Virus record (IMG/VR): IMGVR_UViG_3300042863_000708
Span: 1 to 50,429 of that record
Length of the DNA: 50,429 nt
Origin: a virus
Direction: 5' to 3' (one strand)
Every line of letters starts with the position of its first letter. The first letter of the stretch is position 1. The notes under the pieces were generated by a model. It made no database searches and was not told the origin of the DNA. It saw only the letters and a list, made by a program, of their open reading frames with translations. Both the position numbers and the translations under genes were made by a program. Below, in pieces: positions 38,299-43,634 of the stretch.

Positions 38299-38331
38299 TT
38301 CTTTAACAACAACGAGGAAAGGTGGTTTCAA

Positions 38332-38835
38332 ATGGGTCTAGATATGTACCTTGAGGCTCGCAAGTATGTTAGTCAGGATAACTGGAGTAATGGAGATCGC
38401 ACTCCAAATTCAGACTATGCCGCGTTGGTAGCATTGGCTCCCAAGGGTCTTGTTGATAAGGTTGATTTTGGTGGGGCAAGCGTTGCTCTTACCGTTGGAT
38501 ATTGGCGCAAGGCCAACGCTATTCATGGTTGGTTTGTCAATACCCTTGCAGGTGGTCTAGATGAATGTCAAGAAATTTATGTACCCCGAGTTGCGTTGGT
38601 AGATTTGCTTGCTGCTTGCAAGGCTGTCCTGTCTGTAAGTGCAGGGGTATCCAAGCAAGATGTAGCAGATGAGTTTGGTCTAATGCCTACGGCAGGATTT
38701 TTCTTCGGGGGATATGAGTTAGATGAATACTACGACCAAGATCTCAAATACACAATAGAGATGATAGAGAATATTCTAACTATCATTCCAGAAAATGAAC
38801 ATGGTTGGTCATTCAGTTACCACGCAAGTTGGTAA
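38332..38835 (+). CDS. Conserved phage protein, MGLDMYL family
   Basis: A 167-residue protein. MGLDMYLEARKY, VGYWRKANAIHGWFVN, GFFFGGYELDEYY and FSYHASW recur in phage proteins of the same length; function unknown. The many Trp/Tyr/His residues suggest a ligand pocket. Confidence 0.7.
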   Translation: MGLDMYLEARKYVSQDNWSNGDRTPNSDYAALVALAPKGLVDKVDFGGASVALTVGYWRKANAIHGWFVNTLAGGLDECQEIYVPRVALVDLLAACKAVLSVSAGVSKQDVADEFGLMPTAGFFFGGYELDEYYDQDLKYTIEMIENILTIIPENEHGWSFSYHASW

Positions 38836-38847
38836 CAATTCAATAAC

Positions 38848-38882
38848 GGTGGGGGGCAGGGTATTGACATTCTGCCCCCACC
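38848..38882 (+). promoter_or_regulatory. Long GC inverted repeat with the -35 box in its loop
   Basis: GGTGGGGGGCAG (38848-38859) pairs with CTGCCCCCACC (38872-38882), 11 pairs with one bulged G. The 12-base loop holds TTGACA (38864-38869). The -10 of this promoter, TACGCT, is at 38887-38892, 17 bases on. It may end the 38332 transcript and control the 38922 gene. Confidence 0.65.
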
Positions 38883-38892
38883 ATGATACGCT
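38864..38892 (+). promoter_or_regulatory. Promoter TTGACA-N17-TACGCT
   Basis: The spacer (TTCTGCCCCCACCATGA) is a distant relative of the ATGTCAGNCCCCTATGA family. It drives the 38922 gene, which has an AAGGAGA site. Confidence 0.65.
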
Positions 38893-38921
38893 TTTCTTTC
38901 AACAAACAAACAAGGAGAAAA

Positions 38922-39068
38922 ATGTCTACAATCACAGTAGGTTCAGAATTCACCACTAGCATTTCAGGCGTAACTGGAATCATTCAAGAAATTCATGAAA
39001 AGCCTTTTGGCCGCACAGTTCTTTTGCTTGATGTAAATGGTGCAGACCGTTGGACAACTGTCAAGTAA
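38922..39068 (+). CDS. Small beta-barrel-like protein, 48 residues
   Basis: Starts at ATG 38922. Sequence VGSEFTTSISGVTGIIQEI and VLLLDVNGADRWTTV suggests a small SH3-like barrel, a form common among highly expressed actinophage proteins. A strong promoter and ribosome binding site suggest high expression. Function unknown. Confidence 0.65.
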   Translation: MSTITVGSEFTTSISGVTGIIQEIHEKPFGRTVLLLDVNGADRWTTVK

Positions 39069-39079
39069 TTTGATACAAT
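39050..39079 (+). promoter_or_regulatory. Promoter TTGGAC-N18-TACAAT before the structured RNA
   Basis: TTGGAC (39050-39055) and TACAAT (39074-39079) lie at the end of the 38922 gene. Transcription would begin near 39086. Confidence 0.45.
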
Positions 39080-39085
39080 GTCTAA

Positions 39086-39345
39086 ATAATTAAATAGTGG
39101 CTTGGGGATATGCGACCCGCTAGGTTGAGCCTGGTGAAAAATGACTCGCTTCCCCACTTGTAGTCTAGTGTACTAACATCATAGAGATATGACAAAAAAT
39201 GTTTTGTCTCGCTACAAGTAAAAAGAAAAGGATAAAGCCTAGATACCTTTTCACCCTAGCCTTGGGTACTGGGTACGGACGAGCCTCCAAAACTTGTCTT
39301 GCTAGGTTCAATTCCTAGACGAGGTGCGACAGCGGGGAAATTAAA
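39086..39345 (+). ncRNA. Candidate structured RNA upstream of tRNA-Asp
   Basis: No ORF spans this region. Four stem domains are visible: TGGGGA (39103-39108)/TCCCCA (39151-39156) enclosing GCGA/TCGC; CTTGTAG (39157-39163)/CTACAAG (39212-39218) enclosing GACAAAA (39191-39197)/TTTTGTC (39202-39208); AAAAGG (39226-39231)/CCTTTT (39246-39251); and a tRNA-like end with GACGAG/CTTGTC around a CTCCAAA loop plus the T arm CTAGG-TTCAATT-CCTAG. CCCGCT (39116-39121) can also pair with AGCGGG (39331-39336) to close the whole. It resembles no class I can name. Confidence 0.55.
39283..39342 (+). other. Degenerate tRNA-like domain with CCA (Trp) anticodon loop
   Basis: A loop CTCCAAA and a perfect T arm (CTAGG-TTCAATT-CCTAG) are spaced as in tRNA-Trp. 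There is no normal D arm or seven-pair acceptor stem, and one anticodon-stem pair is C-A. It may be a decayed tRNA or the tRNA-like end of the larger RNA. Confidence 0.35.
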
Positions 39346-39388
39346 AGAATGCATTCTTATTGGTTGAAATACCAGCCCGTATCATTTT

Positions 39389-39461
39389 GGTTCTGTAGAG
39401 CAGCGGAGTGCTCGCCACCCTGTCACGGTGGAGGTCGTGGGTTCAAATCCCATCAGAATCG
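39389..39461 (+). tRNA. tRNA-Asp (GTC)
   Basis: Acceptor GGTTCTG/CAGAATC, D stem GAGC/GCTC, anticodon stem CCACC/GGTGG with loop CTGTCAC (anticodon GTC), T arm GTGGG-TTCAAAT-CCCAT. The discriminator is G, as normal for Asp. CCA is not encoded. Confidence 0.93.
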
Positions 39462-39463
39462 CA

Positions 39464-39519
39464 AAAAGCTGGGGGTTTTTTAGAGTCTTCGTAACAAGAG
39501 CTGCAAAGCGGGGCGCCCC
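39464..39519. repeat. CTTCGTAA/GGGGCGCCCC intergenic element, copy G
   Basis: Begins three bases after tRNA-Asp: CTGGGGGTTTTTT, CTTCGTAA at 39487-39494, GGGGCGCCCC at 39510-39519. Same orientation as copies A-F although the neighbouring genes now run rightward. Confidence 0.85.
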
Positions 39520-39531
39520 GCCCCCTTCATT

Positions 39532-39560
39532 TTGTCAATGTCAGACCCCTATGATAAGAT
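39532..39560 (+). promoter_or_regulatory. Spacer-motif promoter TTGTCA-ATGTCAGACCCCTATGA-TAAGAT
   Basis: The -35 (39532-39537), the 17-base motif (39538-39554) and the -10 (39555-39560) are contiguous. The ATGs in the motif create false upstream starts for the 39586 gene. Confidence 0.65.
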
Positions 39561-39585
39561 CAAAGAAATCGATCGAAAGGATAAA

Positions 39586-39732
39586 ATGTTTATTTATCTC
39601 ATCACCCTTACCAATGGCTCTGTCGTGCGTATTGAATCCGCAGGCGACCCTACCGAACACCCCACATTCTTTGGGCGTGTTGTCGATGTAGAAACCCTTG
39701 GACAATCTGGCAAGCATCTAGCCTCTGTCTAG
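39586..39732 (+). CDS. Small unknown protein, 48 residues
   Basis: Starts at ATG 39586 after GAAAGGA. Sequence MFIYLITLTNGSVVRIESAG, then FFGRVVDVETLGQSG; a small beta protein. The same promoter plus AATCGAAAGGATAAAA leader precedes the next gene. Confidence 0.6.
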   Translation: MFIYLITLTNGSVVRIESAGDPTEHPTFFGRVVDVETLGQSGKHLASV

Positions 39733-39733
39733 A

Positions 39734-39756
39734 ATGTCAGACCCCTCTGATAGTAT
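39734..39756 (+). promoter_or_regulatory. Spacer-motif promoter (ATGTCAGACCCCTCTGA + TAGTAT)
   Basis: The second copy in the plus direction. The following leader AATCGAAAGGATAAAA matches the one before the 39586 gene, so the whole promoter-leader unit appears duplicated. Confidence 0.6.
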
Positions 39757-39784
39757 TTCATTATTCAATCGAAAGGATAAAAAA

Positions 39785-39922
39785 ATGGGAAAAATGAAAG
39801 ACCTCACATGTGTTAATGATTTTGATTATTCAGATACACATACCATTGGTGTTATTGACGATTGCTACCGTTGCATTCGTTGCGAGGTAGCAGTATGGAA
39901 TGCATGGAAGGTGGCTTGCTAA
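39785..39922 (+). CDS. Small Cys protein beginning MGKMKDL
   Basis: A 45-residue protein from ATG 39785 after GAAAGGA. The first seven residues equal those of the 28016 peptide. Later DDCYRCIRCEVAVW contains three close Cys residues plus a terminal Cys, a likely zinc site. Confidence 0.6.
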   Translation: MGKMKDLTCVNDFDYSDTHTIGVIDDCYRCIRCEVAVWNAWKVAC

Positions 39923-39944
39923 TGTCAGTCCCCAATGGTAAGGT
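39922..39944 (+). promoter_or_regulatory. Spacer-motif promoter (ATGTCAGTCCCCAATGG + TAAGGT)
   Basis: Third plus-strand copy, with TTGCTA as a possible -35. TAAGGT ends seven bases before ATG 39952. Confidence 0.5.
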
Positions 39945-39951
39945 CATCTCT

Positions 39952-40104
39952 ATGAATAATAAAATGTCTTTGGACTTTGAACATGCATGGCTAGATATTT
40001 ATTTCATGCTTGAGGATAACGCCTTTGATAGTTCTAGGGTGTTTCATTCTAATGACGGTTCTGTCTGGATAGGTAAATCTCAATTTGTAGAGGTGCCATT
40101 CTAA
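39952..40104 (+). CDS. Small unknown protein, 50 residues
   Basis: I take the start as ATG 39952 because the region before it is a promoter copy; ATG 39922 in the motif is the alternative. Sequence SLDFEHAWLDIYFMLEDNAF is acidic and aromatic. It overlaps the next gene (TAATG). Confidence 0.5.
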   Translation: MNNKMSLDFEHAWLDIYFMLEDNAFDSSRVFHSNDGSVWIGKSQFVEVPF

Positions 40105-40226
40105 TGACTGACTGGGAGTATGGCGAAAGGTATAACTCTGCGGGTGAATGGAATCCCCGCCTAGCATATTGTGAAAGACTTGGCGAGTATGTAGAGCCCG
40201 ACGAATTGAAAGAGGGTGAAGGATAA
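40104..40226 (+). CDS. Small acidic protein, 40 residues
   Basis: Coupled to both neighbours by TAATG overlaps. Sequence MTDWEYGERYNSAGEWNPRL, then acidic. No family recognised. Confidence 0.5.
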   Translation: MTDWEYGERYNSAGEWNPRLAYCERLGEYVEPDELKEGEG

Positions 40227-40429
40227 TGAAACAACTATATATTTACCACCAAGGAACGGGAACACTTATTCCATTGAGTGATGAAGTTTATTTAGTCAAT
40301 GGTGAAACCGTTGGTGATGAAATGCTTGAGGACATGTCTCAAGGTTGTAACGTGTATCCAATGGAACACCTTGGCTACCGCCTAGACAATTACAACATGA
40401 CTTATCTATTTTTTAGGGGTGCAGTGTGA
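40226..40429 (+). CDS. Small unknown protein
   Basis: A 67-residue protein, beta-type N-terminus (QLYIYHQGTGTLIPLSDEVY). Overlaps the next start (GTGA). No family recognised. Confidence 0.5.
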   Translation: MKQLYIYHQGTGTLIPLSDEVYLVNGETVGDEMLEDMSQGCNVYPMEHLGYRLDNYNMTYLFFRGAV

Positions 40430-40635
40430 AAATATATTCAAAGCAATACCATATGGTGGCACACTTGCCAAATGATATCGGCGTGGTATGGGCTAAGGGC
40501 TCACACTATGCAAATGTCTATGAAGGTTGGAATAGTCCAAACAACATAGATTGTTTTTCATTTGCATTTGAAAAGAATAAAACTTCTATGCTTGACTTCA
40601 CAGAATCTTTGGCGGTGTATCTTGCTGACCAATAG
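40426..40635 (+). CDS. Small unknown protein
   Basis: A 69-residue protein with a GTG start overlapping the upstream stop. YHMVAHLPNDIGVVWAKGSH and aromatic-rich centre. No family recognised. Confidence 0.5.
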   Translation: MKIYSKQYHMVAHLPNDIGVVWAKGSHYANVYEGWNSPNNIDCFSFAFEKNKTSMLDFTESLAVYLADQ

Positions 40636-40636
40636 C

Positions 40637-40756
40637 ATGTGGGTATTGACAGACGATAAAGAAATTAGTTTCGAGCATTGCAACCGTCCCGCGTATTGGG
40701 AAAATGAAAATGTATTTTGTTCAAAGTGTGGAGAGGAATTACCAAATGAGATCTAA
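40637..40756 (+). CDS. Small zinc-type protein, 39 residues
   Basis: Starts at ATG 40637. SFEHCNRPAYWENENVFCSK and CGEEL give a His-Cys ... CxxC zinc knuckle. Overlaps the next gene by 11 bases. Confidence 0.5.
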   Translation: MWVLTDDKEISFEHCNRPAYWENENVFCSKCGEELPNEI

Positions 40757-40895
40757 TAAAGATCTAAACGATTACGAATTCATTGCATCTAATAATATTA
40801 AACGGGCAATGATAAATTTATTTGACGGGGATTACAATGAAGTAGAAAAGTATTTAGGTGAAGCACTAGAGTGCATGTATAAATTAAATAAGTAG
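40746..40895 (+). CDS. Small helical protein, 49 residues
   Basis: Starts at ATG 40746 and ends two bases before repeat copy H. Helical, acidic (NIKRAMINLFDGDYNEVEKY). No family recognised. Confidence 0.5.
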   Translation: MRSNKDLNDYEFIASNNIKRAMINLFDGDYNEVEKYLGEALECMYKLNK

Positions 40896-40896
40896 A

Positions 40897-40951
40897 AAAC
40901 CTGGGGATTATTTGTTGGTTTCGTAACAAGCAGCTAAGGGCGGGGCGCCCC
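40897..40951. repeat. TTCGTAA/GGGGCGCCCC intergenic element, copy H
   Basis: AACCTGGGG, TTTCGTAA at 40919-40926 and GGGGCGCCCC at 40942-40951. Begins right after a stop codon, as copy G begins right after a tRNA. Confidence 0.85.
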
Positions 40952-41043
40952 GCCTTTCCAACTTTGTCAAGTCTATTTTATGTGAGATATAACACAATAA
41001 TTTATTAAATTAAATAGATATATAGGGGGTGTCGGGGTATCGA

Positions 41044-41066
41044 ATGTCAGTCCCCTATGATAGTCT
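41044..41066 (+). promoter_or_regulatory. Spacer-motif promoter (ATGTCAGTCCCCTATGA + TAGTCT)
   Basis: Fourth plus-strand copy. No ORF follows; instead a hairpin-rich stretch starts about seven bases after the -10. The region 40952-41043 also has TTGTCA-N18-TATAAC (40964-40993). Confidence 0.6.
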
Positions 41067-41072
41067 ACAGAC

Positions 41073-41195
41073 ATAACAAAATAGAGAGTATCTCTTAGAG
41101 ATAACTAGGGAAGCGCATATACTGCATTTAGATTACCAATAGGTGCTAGATCCTACGCAATGAATGCTACCTAGTTATCCCTTAGAAATACTCCC
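41073..41195 (+). ncRNA. Candidate small structured RNA
   Basis: GAGTAT (41086-41091) pairs with ATACTC (41188-41193) and ATAACTAGG (41101-41109) with CCTAGTTAT (41170-41178), with a symmetric nine-base internal loop between. Inside, GCATT/AATGC and TAGG/CCTA can form further stems. There is no start codon with a ribosome binding site or long frame. It is bracketed by two promoter copies, so it should be its own transcript. Confidence 0.55.
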
Positions 41196-41199
41196 GAAA

Positions 41200-41222
41200 A
41201 TGTCAGCCCCCTATGATAAGGT
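41200..41222 (+). promoter_or_regulatory. Spacer-motif promoter (ATGTCAGCCCCCTATGA + TAAGGT)
   Basis: Fifth plus-strand copy. TAAGGT ends at 41222 and exactly six bases later is ATG 41229, with no ribosome binding site. Confidence 0.65.
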
Positions 41223-41228
41223 ATGAAC

Positions 41229-41348
41229 ATGAAAACACGAAAGACACCTTGCCAAGGTCACGGCAAGCCCCAGGCGGGGGTAGTAGCCATGGACTGTCTA
41301 GGTTGTGGCGAATGGAATAACGTCAATGGAAAGTGGGTAAGGGCATGA
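41229..41348 (+). CDS. Small zinc-type protein, leaderless, 39 residues
   Basis: PCQGHGKPQAGVVAMDCLGC has Cys/His spacing like small recombination- or transcription-linked zinc knuckles. The start is set by the promoter; ATG 41223 is the alternative. Overlaps the next gene (ATGA). Confidence 0.55.
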   Translation: MKTRKTPCQGHGKPQAGVVAMDCLGCGEWNNVNGKWVRA

Positions 41349-41509
41349 ACTTTCTCAAGGTAACATCTATCGGCCCATACGGTGAACACACCATGAGTCA
41401 CCGACTAGGTGACTCTGACATTGAATCAAGGCTCATTGTCGCTACCCTGCAAGGAATAATAAATGCAGGACATGCTATTAAATCATTCGAGTTAGTGGAG
41501 GGCAAATGA
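41345..41509 (+). CDS. Small unknown protein, 54 residues
   Basis: Coupled to both neighbours by ATGA overlaps. Sequence FLKVTSIGPYGEHTMSHRLG then a helix (ESRLIVATLQGIINAGHAIK). No family recognised. Confidence 0.55.
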   Translation: MNFLKVTSIGPYGEHTMSHRLGDSDIESRLIVATLQGIINAGHAIKSFELVEGK

Positions 41510-41715
41510 AATTAACTAAACGCGGTGAGCGTGTTGTTAGTGTTGCATTTATTTTATTCATGTTAGGCACAATCTTTCTCGCGGGTAGAGTAGATGCCCT
41601 AGACCAATGTGCAGAATTCCAAGCAAACAATGATTACCAAAATGCATTAGACGCGGGGTGCTCATTCGATGAATTACCTACTGGTGAATATCCTTATACA
41701 TGGGAGGCAAAATGA
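41506..41715 (+). CDS. Small membrane-anchored or secreted protein
   Basis: A 69-residue protein with basic start (KLTKRGER) and one hydrophobic helix (VVSVAFILFMLGTIFLAG), then an acidic exposed part with two Cys. Looks like a signal-anchor. Unknown function. Confidence 0.6.
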   Translation: MKLTKRGERVVSVAFILFMLGTIFLAGRVDALDQCAEFQANNDYQNALDAGCSFDELPTGEYPYTWEAK

Positions 41716-41894
41716 TTATGACAGTTCCTGTAAAAACTTTAGATACCTTTGATGAATTGGAAATGGAAGCAAGGGTGTGTGTATTCTGTGATGAATTAAC
41801 AAATACTTTCTATTGTTCAAAGTGTGAAGAGTACAAAGGACTCATGACCATTACAGAATGGGAAAAATATACGGGAGAGGTGTGGGAGGAATAA
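41712..41894 (+). CDS. Small two-CxxC zinc protein
   Basis: A 60-residue protein from ATG 41712 (GGGAGG upstream). VCVFCDELTNTFYCSKCEEY is a compact four-Cys zinc ribbon. It overlaps the upstream stop. Confidence 0.6.
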   Translation: MIMTVPVKTLDTFDELEMEARVCVFCDELTNTFYCSKCEEYKGLMTITEWEKYTGEVWEE

Positions 41895-42264
41895 CCTCCC
41901 CACTTCCCCTTATGGGCGCACTAATAAAAACTTGACAAGTTCTCAAATTTCCGCATCGTACACATTCGCAAAATATTAAAATTTGTTCAAAATTGGAAAA
42001 TGCCCTATAGCTCATATAAAAAATTATTAAAATCGGGTAGATATTGGAATATAACATTTTGATAACGAGGGTATAAAGTATCACATAGGATACATAAAGA
42101 CAGCTAATGTTGCTTATATGCTACATAAACTATAAAAATCGGGGTATAGGTATAATAAACCAATGATCATTCTCTGGATACTTATCACATACATTATATA
42201 TAGATCATATACATCATAAGTCGGGGGTATAAAATTCTCTGGTCCATAGCTGCGAAGCAGCTGA
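41895..42264 (+). other. AT-rich non-coding region with CGGGGTATA-type repeats
   Basis: No plausible gene. It holds short related strings: TCGGGTA (42033), CGAGGGTATAAA (42066), TCGGGGTATA (42139) and TCGGGGGTATAAAA (42221), plus a TTGACA at 41931. These are spaced by about 30-80 bases. It may be a regulatory or replication region between accessory and lysis genes. Confidence 0.4.
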
Positions 42265-42270
42265 TATGAT
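42248..42270 (+). promoter_or_regulatory. Palindromic spacer (AGCTGC-GAA-GCAGCT) and TATGAT box
   Basis: A perfect six-pair inverted repeat (42248-42262) occupies the spacer just before an extended TGATATGAT -10 (42265-42270). ATG 42277 is six bases further on. Probably an operator-controlled leaderless promoter. Confidence 0.5.
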
Positions 42271-42276
42271 TAATTT

Positions 42277-42465
42277 ATGATTGCATATACAAATCCTCCT
42301 TCAGAATCAAAAGCCTGGGAAACATATTGGCGAAATAGAATAGCTGAAGAAATTTCGCTCGAAAGAAAAAGCTATGAAGATAATGGGATCAAAGACGAGT
42401 ATAGTGTTCAGATGAACATATTCTCGCTATGTGAATCCATAGCTAGGAAGAGATGGGAAGGGTGA
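42277..42465 (+). CDS. Small YWR-motif protein, leaderless
   Basis: A 62-residue protein with WETYWRNRIAEEISLERKSY, the clearest copy of the motif shared with the 28140 and 30017 proteins. Helical. No ribosome binding site; start fixed by the TATGAT-N6-ATG arrangement. Confidence 0.6.
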   Translation: MIAYTNPPSESKAWETYWRNRIAEEISLERKSYEDNGIKDEYSVQMNIFSLCESIARKRWEG

Positions 42466-42507
42466 GTACTATTTGCGCCGCCGCCGAAATTTTTTTTCGA
42501 AATGATG

Positions 42508-42513
42508 TATAAT
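42508..42513 (+). promoter_or_regulatory. TATAAT box before the endolysin
   Basis: TATAAT 30 bases before ATG 42544. Upstream is a GC-rich string (GCGCCGCCGCCG) and a T run that could end the previous transcript. Confidence 0.4.
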
Positions 42514-42543
42514 TTTAATATATCTTAAAAGGAGATGAAATAT

Positions 42544-43071
42544 ATGGGAGCATCACTTAATGGTTGGGCCACAATTAAAAGCGCCAACGACCCACGACTC
42601 AAGACAATGAAGATTCCAGGTACAAACCGTACTGTAAGACTGCGTAGAGGCGTTGCCCCCGTCTTTGCCGCTTTTCTAGCAGACTGGCACAAGGAAATGC
42701 CTGAGCGACTTAAGCTTGACAAGGGTCCAGTTGACTCATGGGTATATCGTGAGGCACGCACCAATACTGGCTTTAGCAATCATGCATCTGGGACAGCCGT
42801 AGACCTACGCTACGATGTTTTGAAGGCCGATGGAAGGCCCCACATGACCAAAGAAGAAATGGCGATTCTAGACCGCATTTTAGACCGATACAAGACTGCA
42901 GATGGTCATAGGATTCTTGCTAATGGTGAATGGTGGAATAAGGAAGATGGTATGCATACAGAGCTTTCCCAAGGTTGGGATCGTGGTGCAAAGCGTAATA
43001 CCACACTTAAAGATGTTAAAGAAGTACAAAAGCGTCTTAAGATTAATGACAATGGTGTAAAGCAGGCATGA
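42544..43071 (+). CDS. lysA: Endolysin, M15 D-alanyl-D-alanine/L-Ala-D-Glu peptidase
   Basis: A 175-residue peptidoglycan peptidase. His80 and Asp87 lie in GFSNHASGTAVDLRYD (SxHxxGxAxD) and His138 in DGMHTEL, giving the three zinc ligands of M15/VanY-type peptidases. The catalytic Glu is probably in NGEWW. No signal peptide, so a holin is needed for release; a candidate is at 45625. ATG 42544 is nine bases after AAGGAG; ATG 42535 is too close. Confidence 0.9.
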   Translation: MGASLNGWATIKSANDPRLKTMKIPGTNRTVRLRRGVAPVFAAFLADWHKEMPERLKLDKGPVDSWVYREARTNTGFSNHASGTAVDLRYDVLKADGRPHMTKEEMAILDRILDRYKTADGHRILANGEWWNKEDGMHTELSQGWDRGAKRNTTLKDVKEVQKRLKINDNGVKQA

Positions 43072-43111
43072 CAAGTCAAGCTTGTATGAGTAGCTTGAAC
43101 AGTGATATCTA

Positions 43112-43486
43112 ATGTATGAATATAAAGCTAAGGTAGTTAGAATCTTAGACGGGGATACAATGGATGTATCTATTGATCTTGGTTTTGATGTATGGGTATA
43201 TCAGCGTGTTCGTCTTATTGGTATCAATACCGCCGAAAAAAATACAGAATTAGGAAGGAAGACATTAGATTATGTGCGTGCTCTTTGTCCACTGGGTTCT
43301 TCTATTACTCTTAGATCTGAAAAAGATAAGAGAGAAAAGTTTGGTAGATATCTTGCGAAAGTTTATTTCGCAGAATCCAATGAATGCTTAAATGATATTC
43401 TTATTCAAAAGGGATTAGCTGTTGAATACTGGGGGATTGGGAAGAAGGAAGATTTTGTTCCTGATCCAACCAAACTCGTAGAGTAG
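43112..43486 (+). CDS. Thermonuclease-like (SNase) nuclease
   Basis: A 124-residue OB-fold nuclease. VVRILDGDTMDVSIDLG, RVRLIGINTAEKN, and REKFGRYLAKVYF contain the Asp, Arg and Glu positions of staphylococcal nuclease-type enzymes. No signal peptide; acts in the cytoplasm, perhaps on host DNA. Its last 86 bases overlap the convergent gene at 43401. Confidence 0.88.
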   Translation: MYEYKAKVVRILDGDTMDVSIDLGFDVWVYQRVRLIGINTAEKNTELGRKTLDYVRALCPLGSSITLRSEKDKREKFGRYLAKVYFAESNECLNDILIQKGLAVEYWGIGKKEDFVPDPTKLVE

Positions 43487-43634
43487 GAATGCAAGGATCT
43501 CCACCCTCTACTACATATTCCTCTTCTTCTTCATCTGTCATAGGAGATGAATCATGTAAATAGCAATAGCTATCTGCGTACCCCTGGTCAAGTCCGTATT
43601 GTACCCATTCGTCAACTGTCATATGATTTGTCAT
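43401..43634 (-). CDS. Small conserved actinophage-type protein
   Basis: A 77-residue acidic protein. HMTVDEWVQYGLDQGYADSY, HDSSPMTDEEEEEY and DPCIPTLRVW match a pattern common in small actinophage proteins. Its C-terminal 28 residues are antisense to the thermonuclease gene. It overlaps thyX by four bases and is probably co-translated with it. Confidence 0.65.
   Translation of the reverse strand: MTNHMTVDEWVQYGLDQGYADSYCYLHDSSPMTDEEEEEYVVEGGDPCIPTLRVWLDQEQNLPSSQSPSIQQLIPFE

Noticed and set aside
39086-39345. tmRNA.
   Set aside because: The conserved 5' sequence and a seven-pair acceptor stem joining the two ends are not found, and a tag frame ending in the usual small residues is absent.
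31840-40951. The repeated CTTCGTAA/GGGGCGCCCC units considered as a CRISPR array.
   Set aside because: They are hundreds to thousands of bases apart with genes between, not regular repeats with spacers, and no cas1/cas2 is present.
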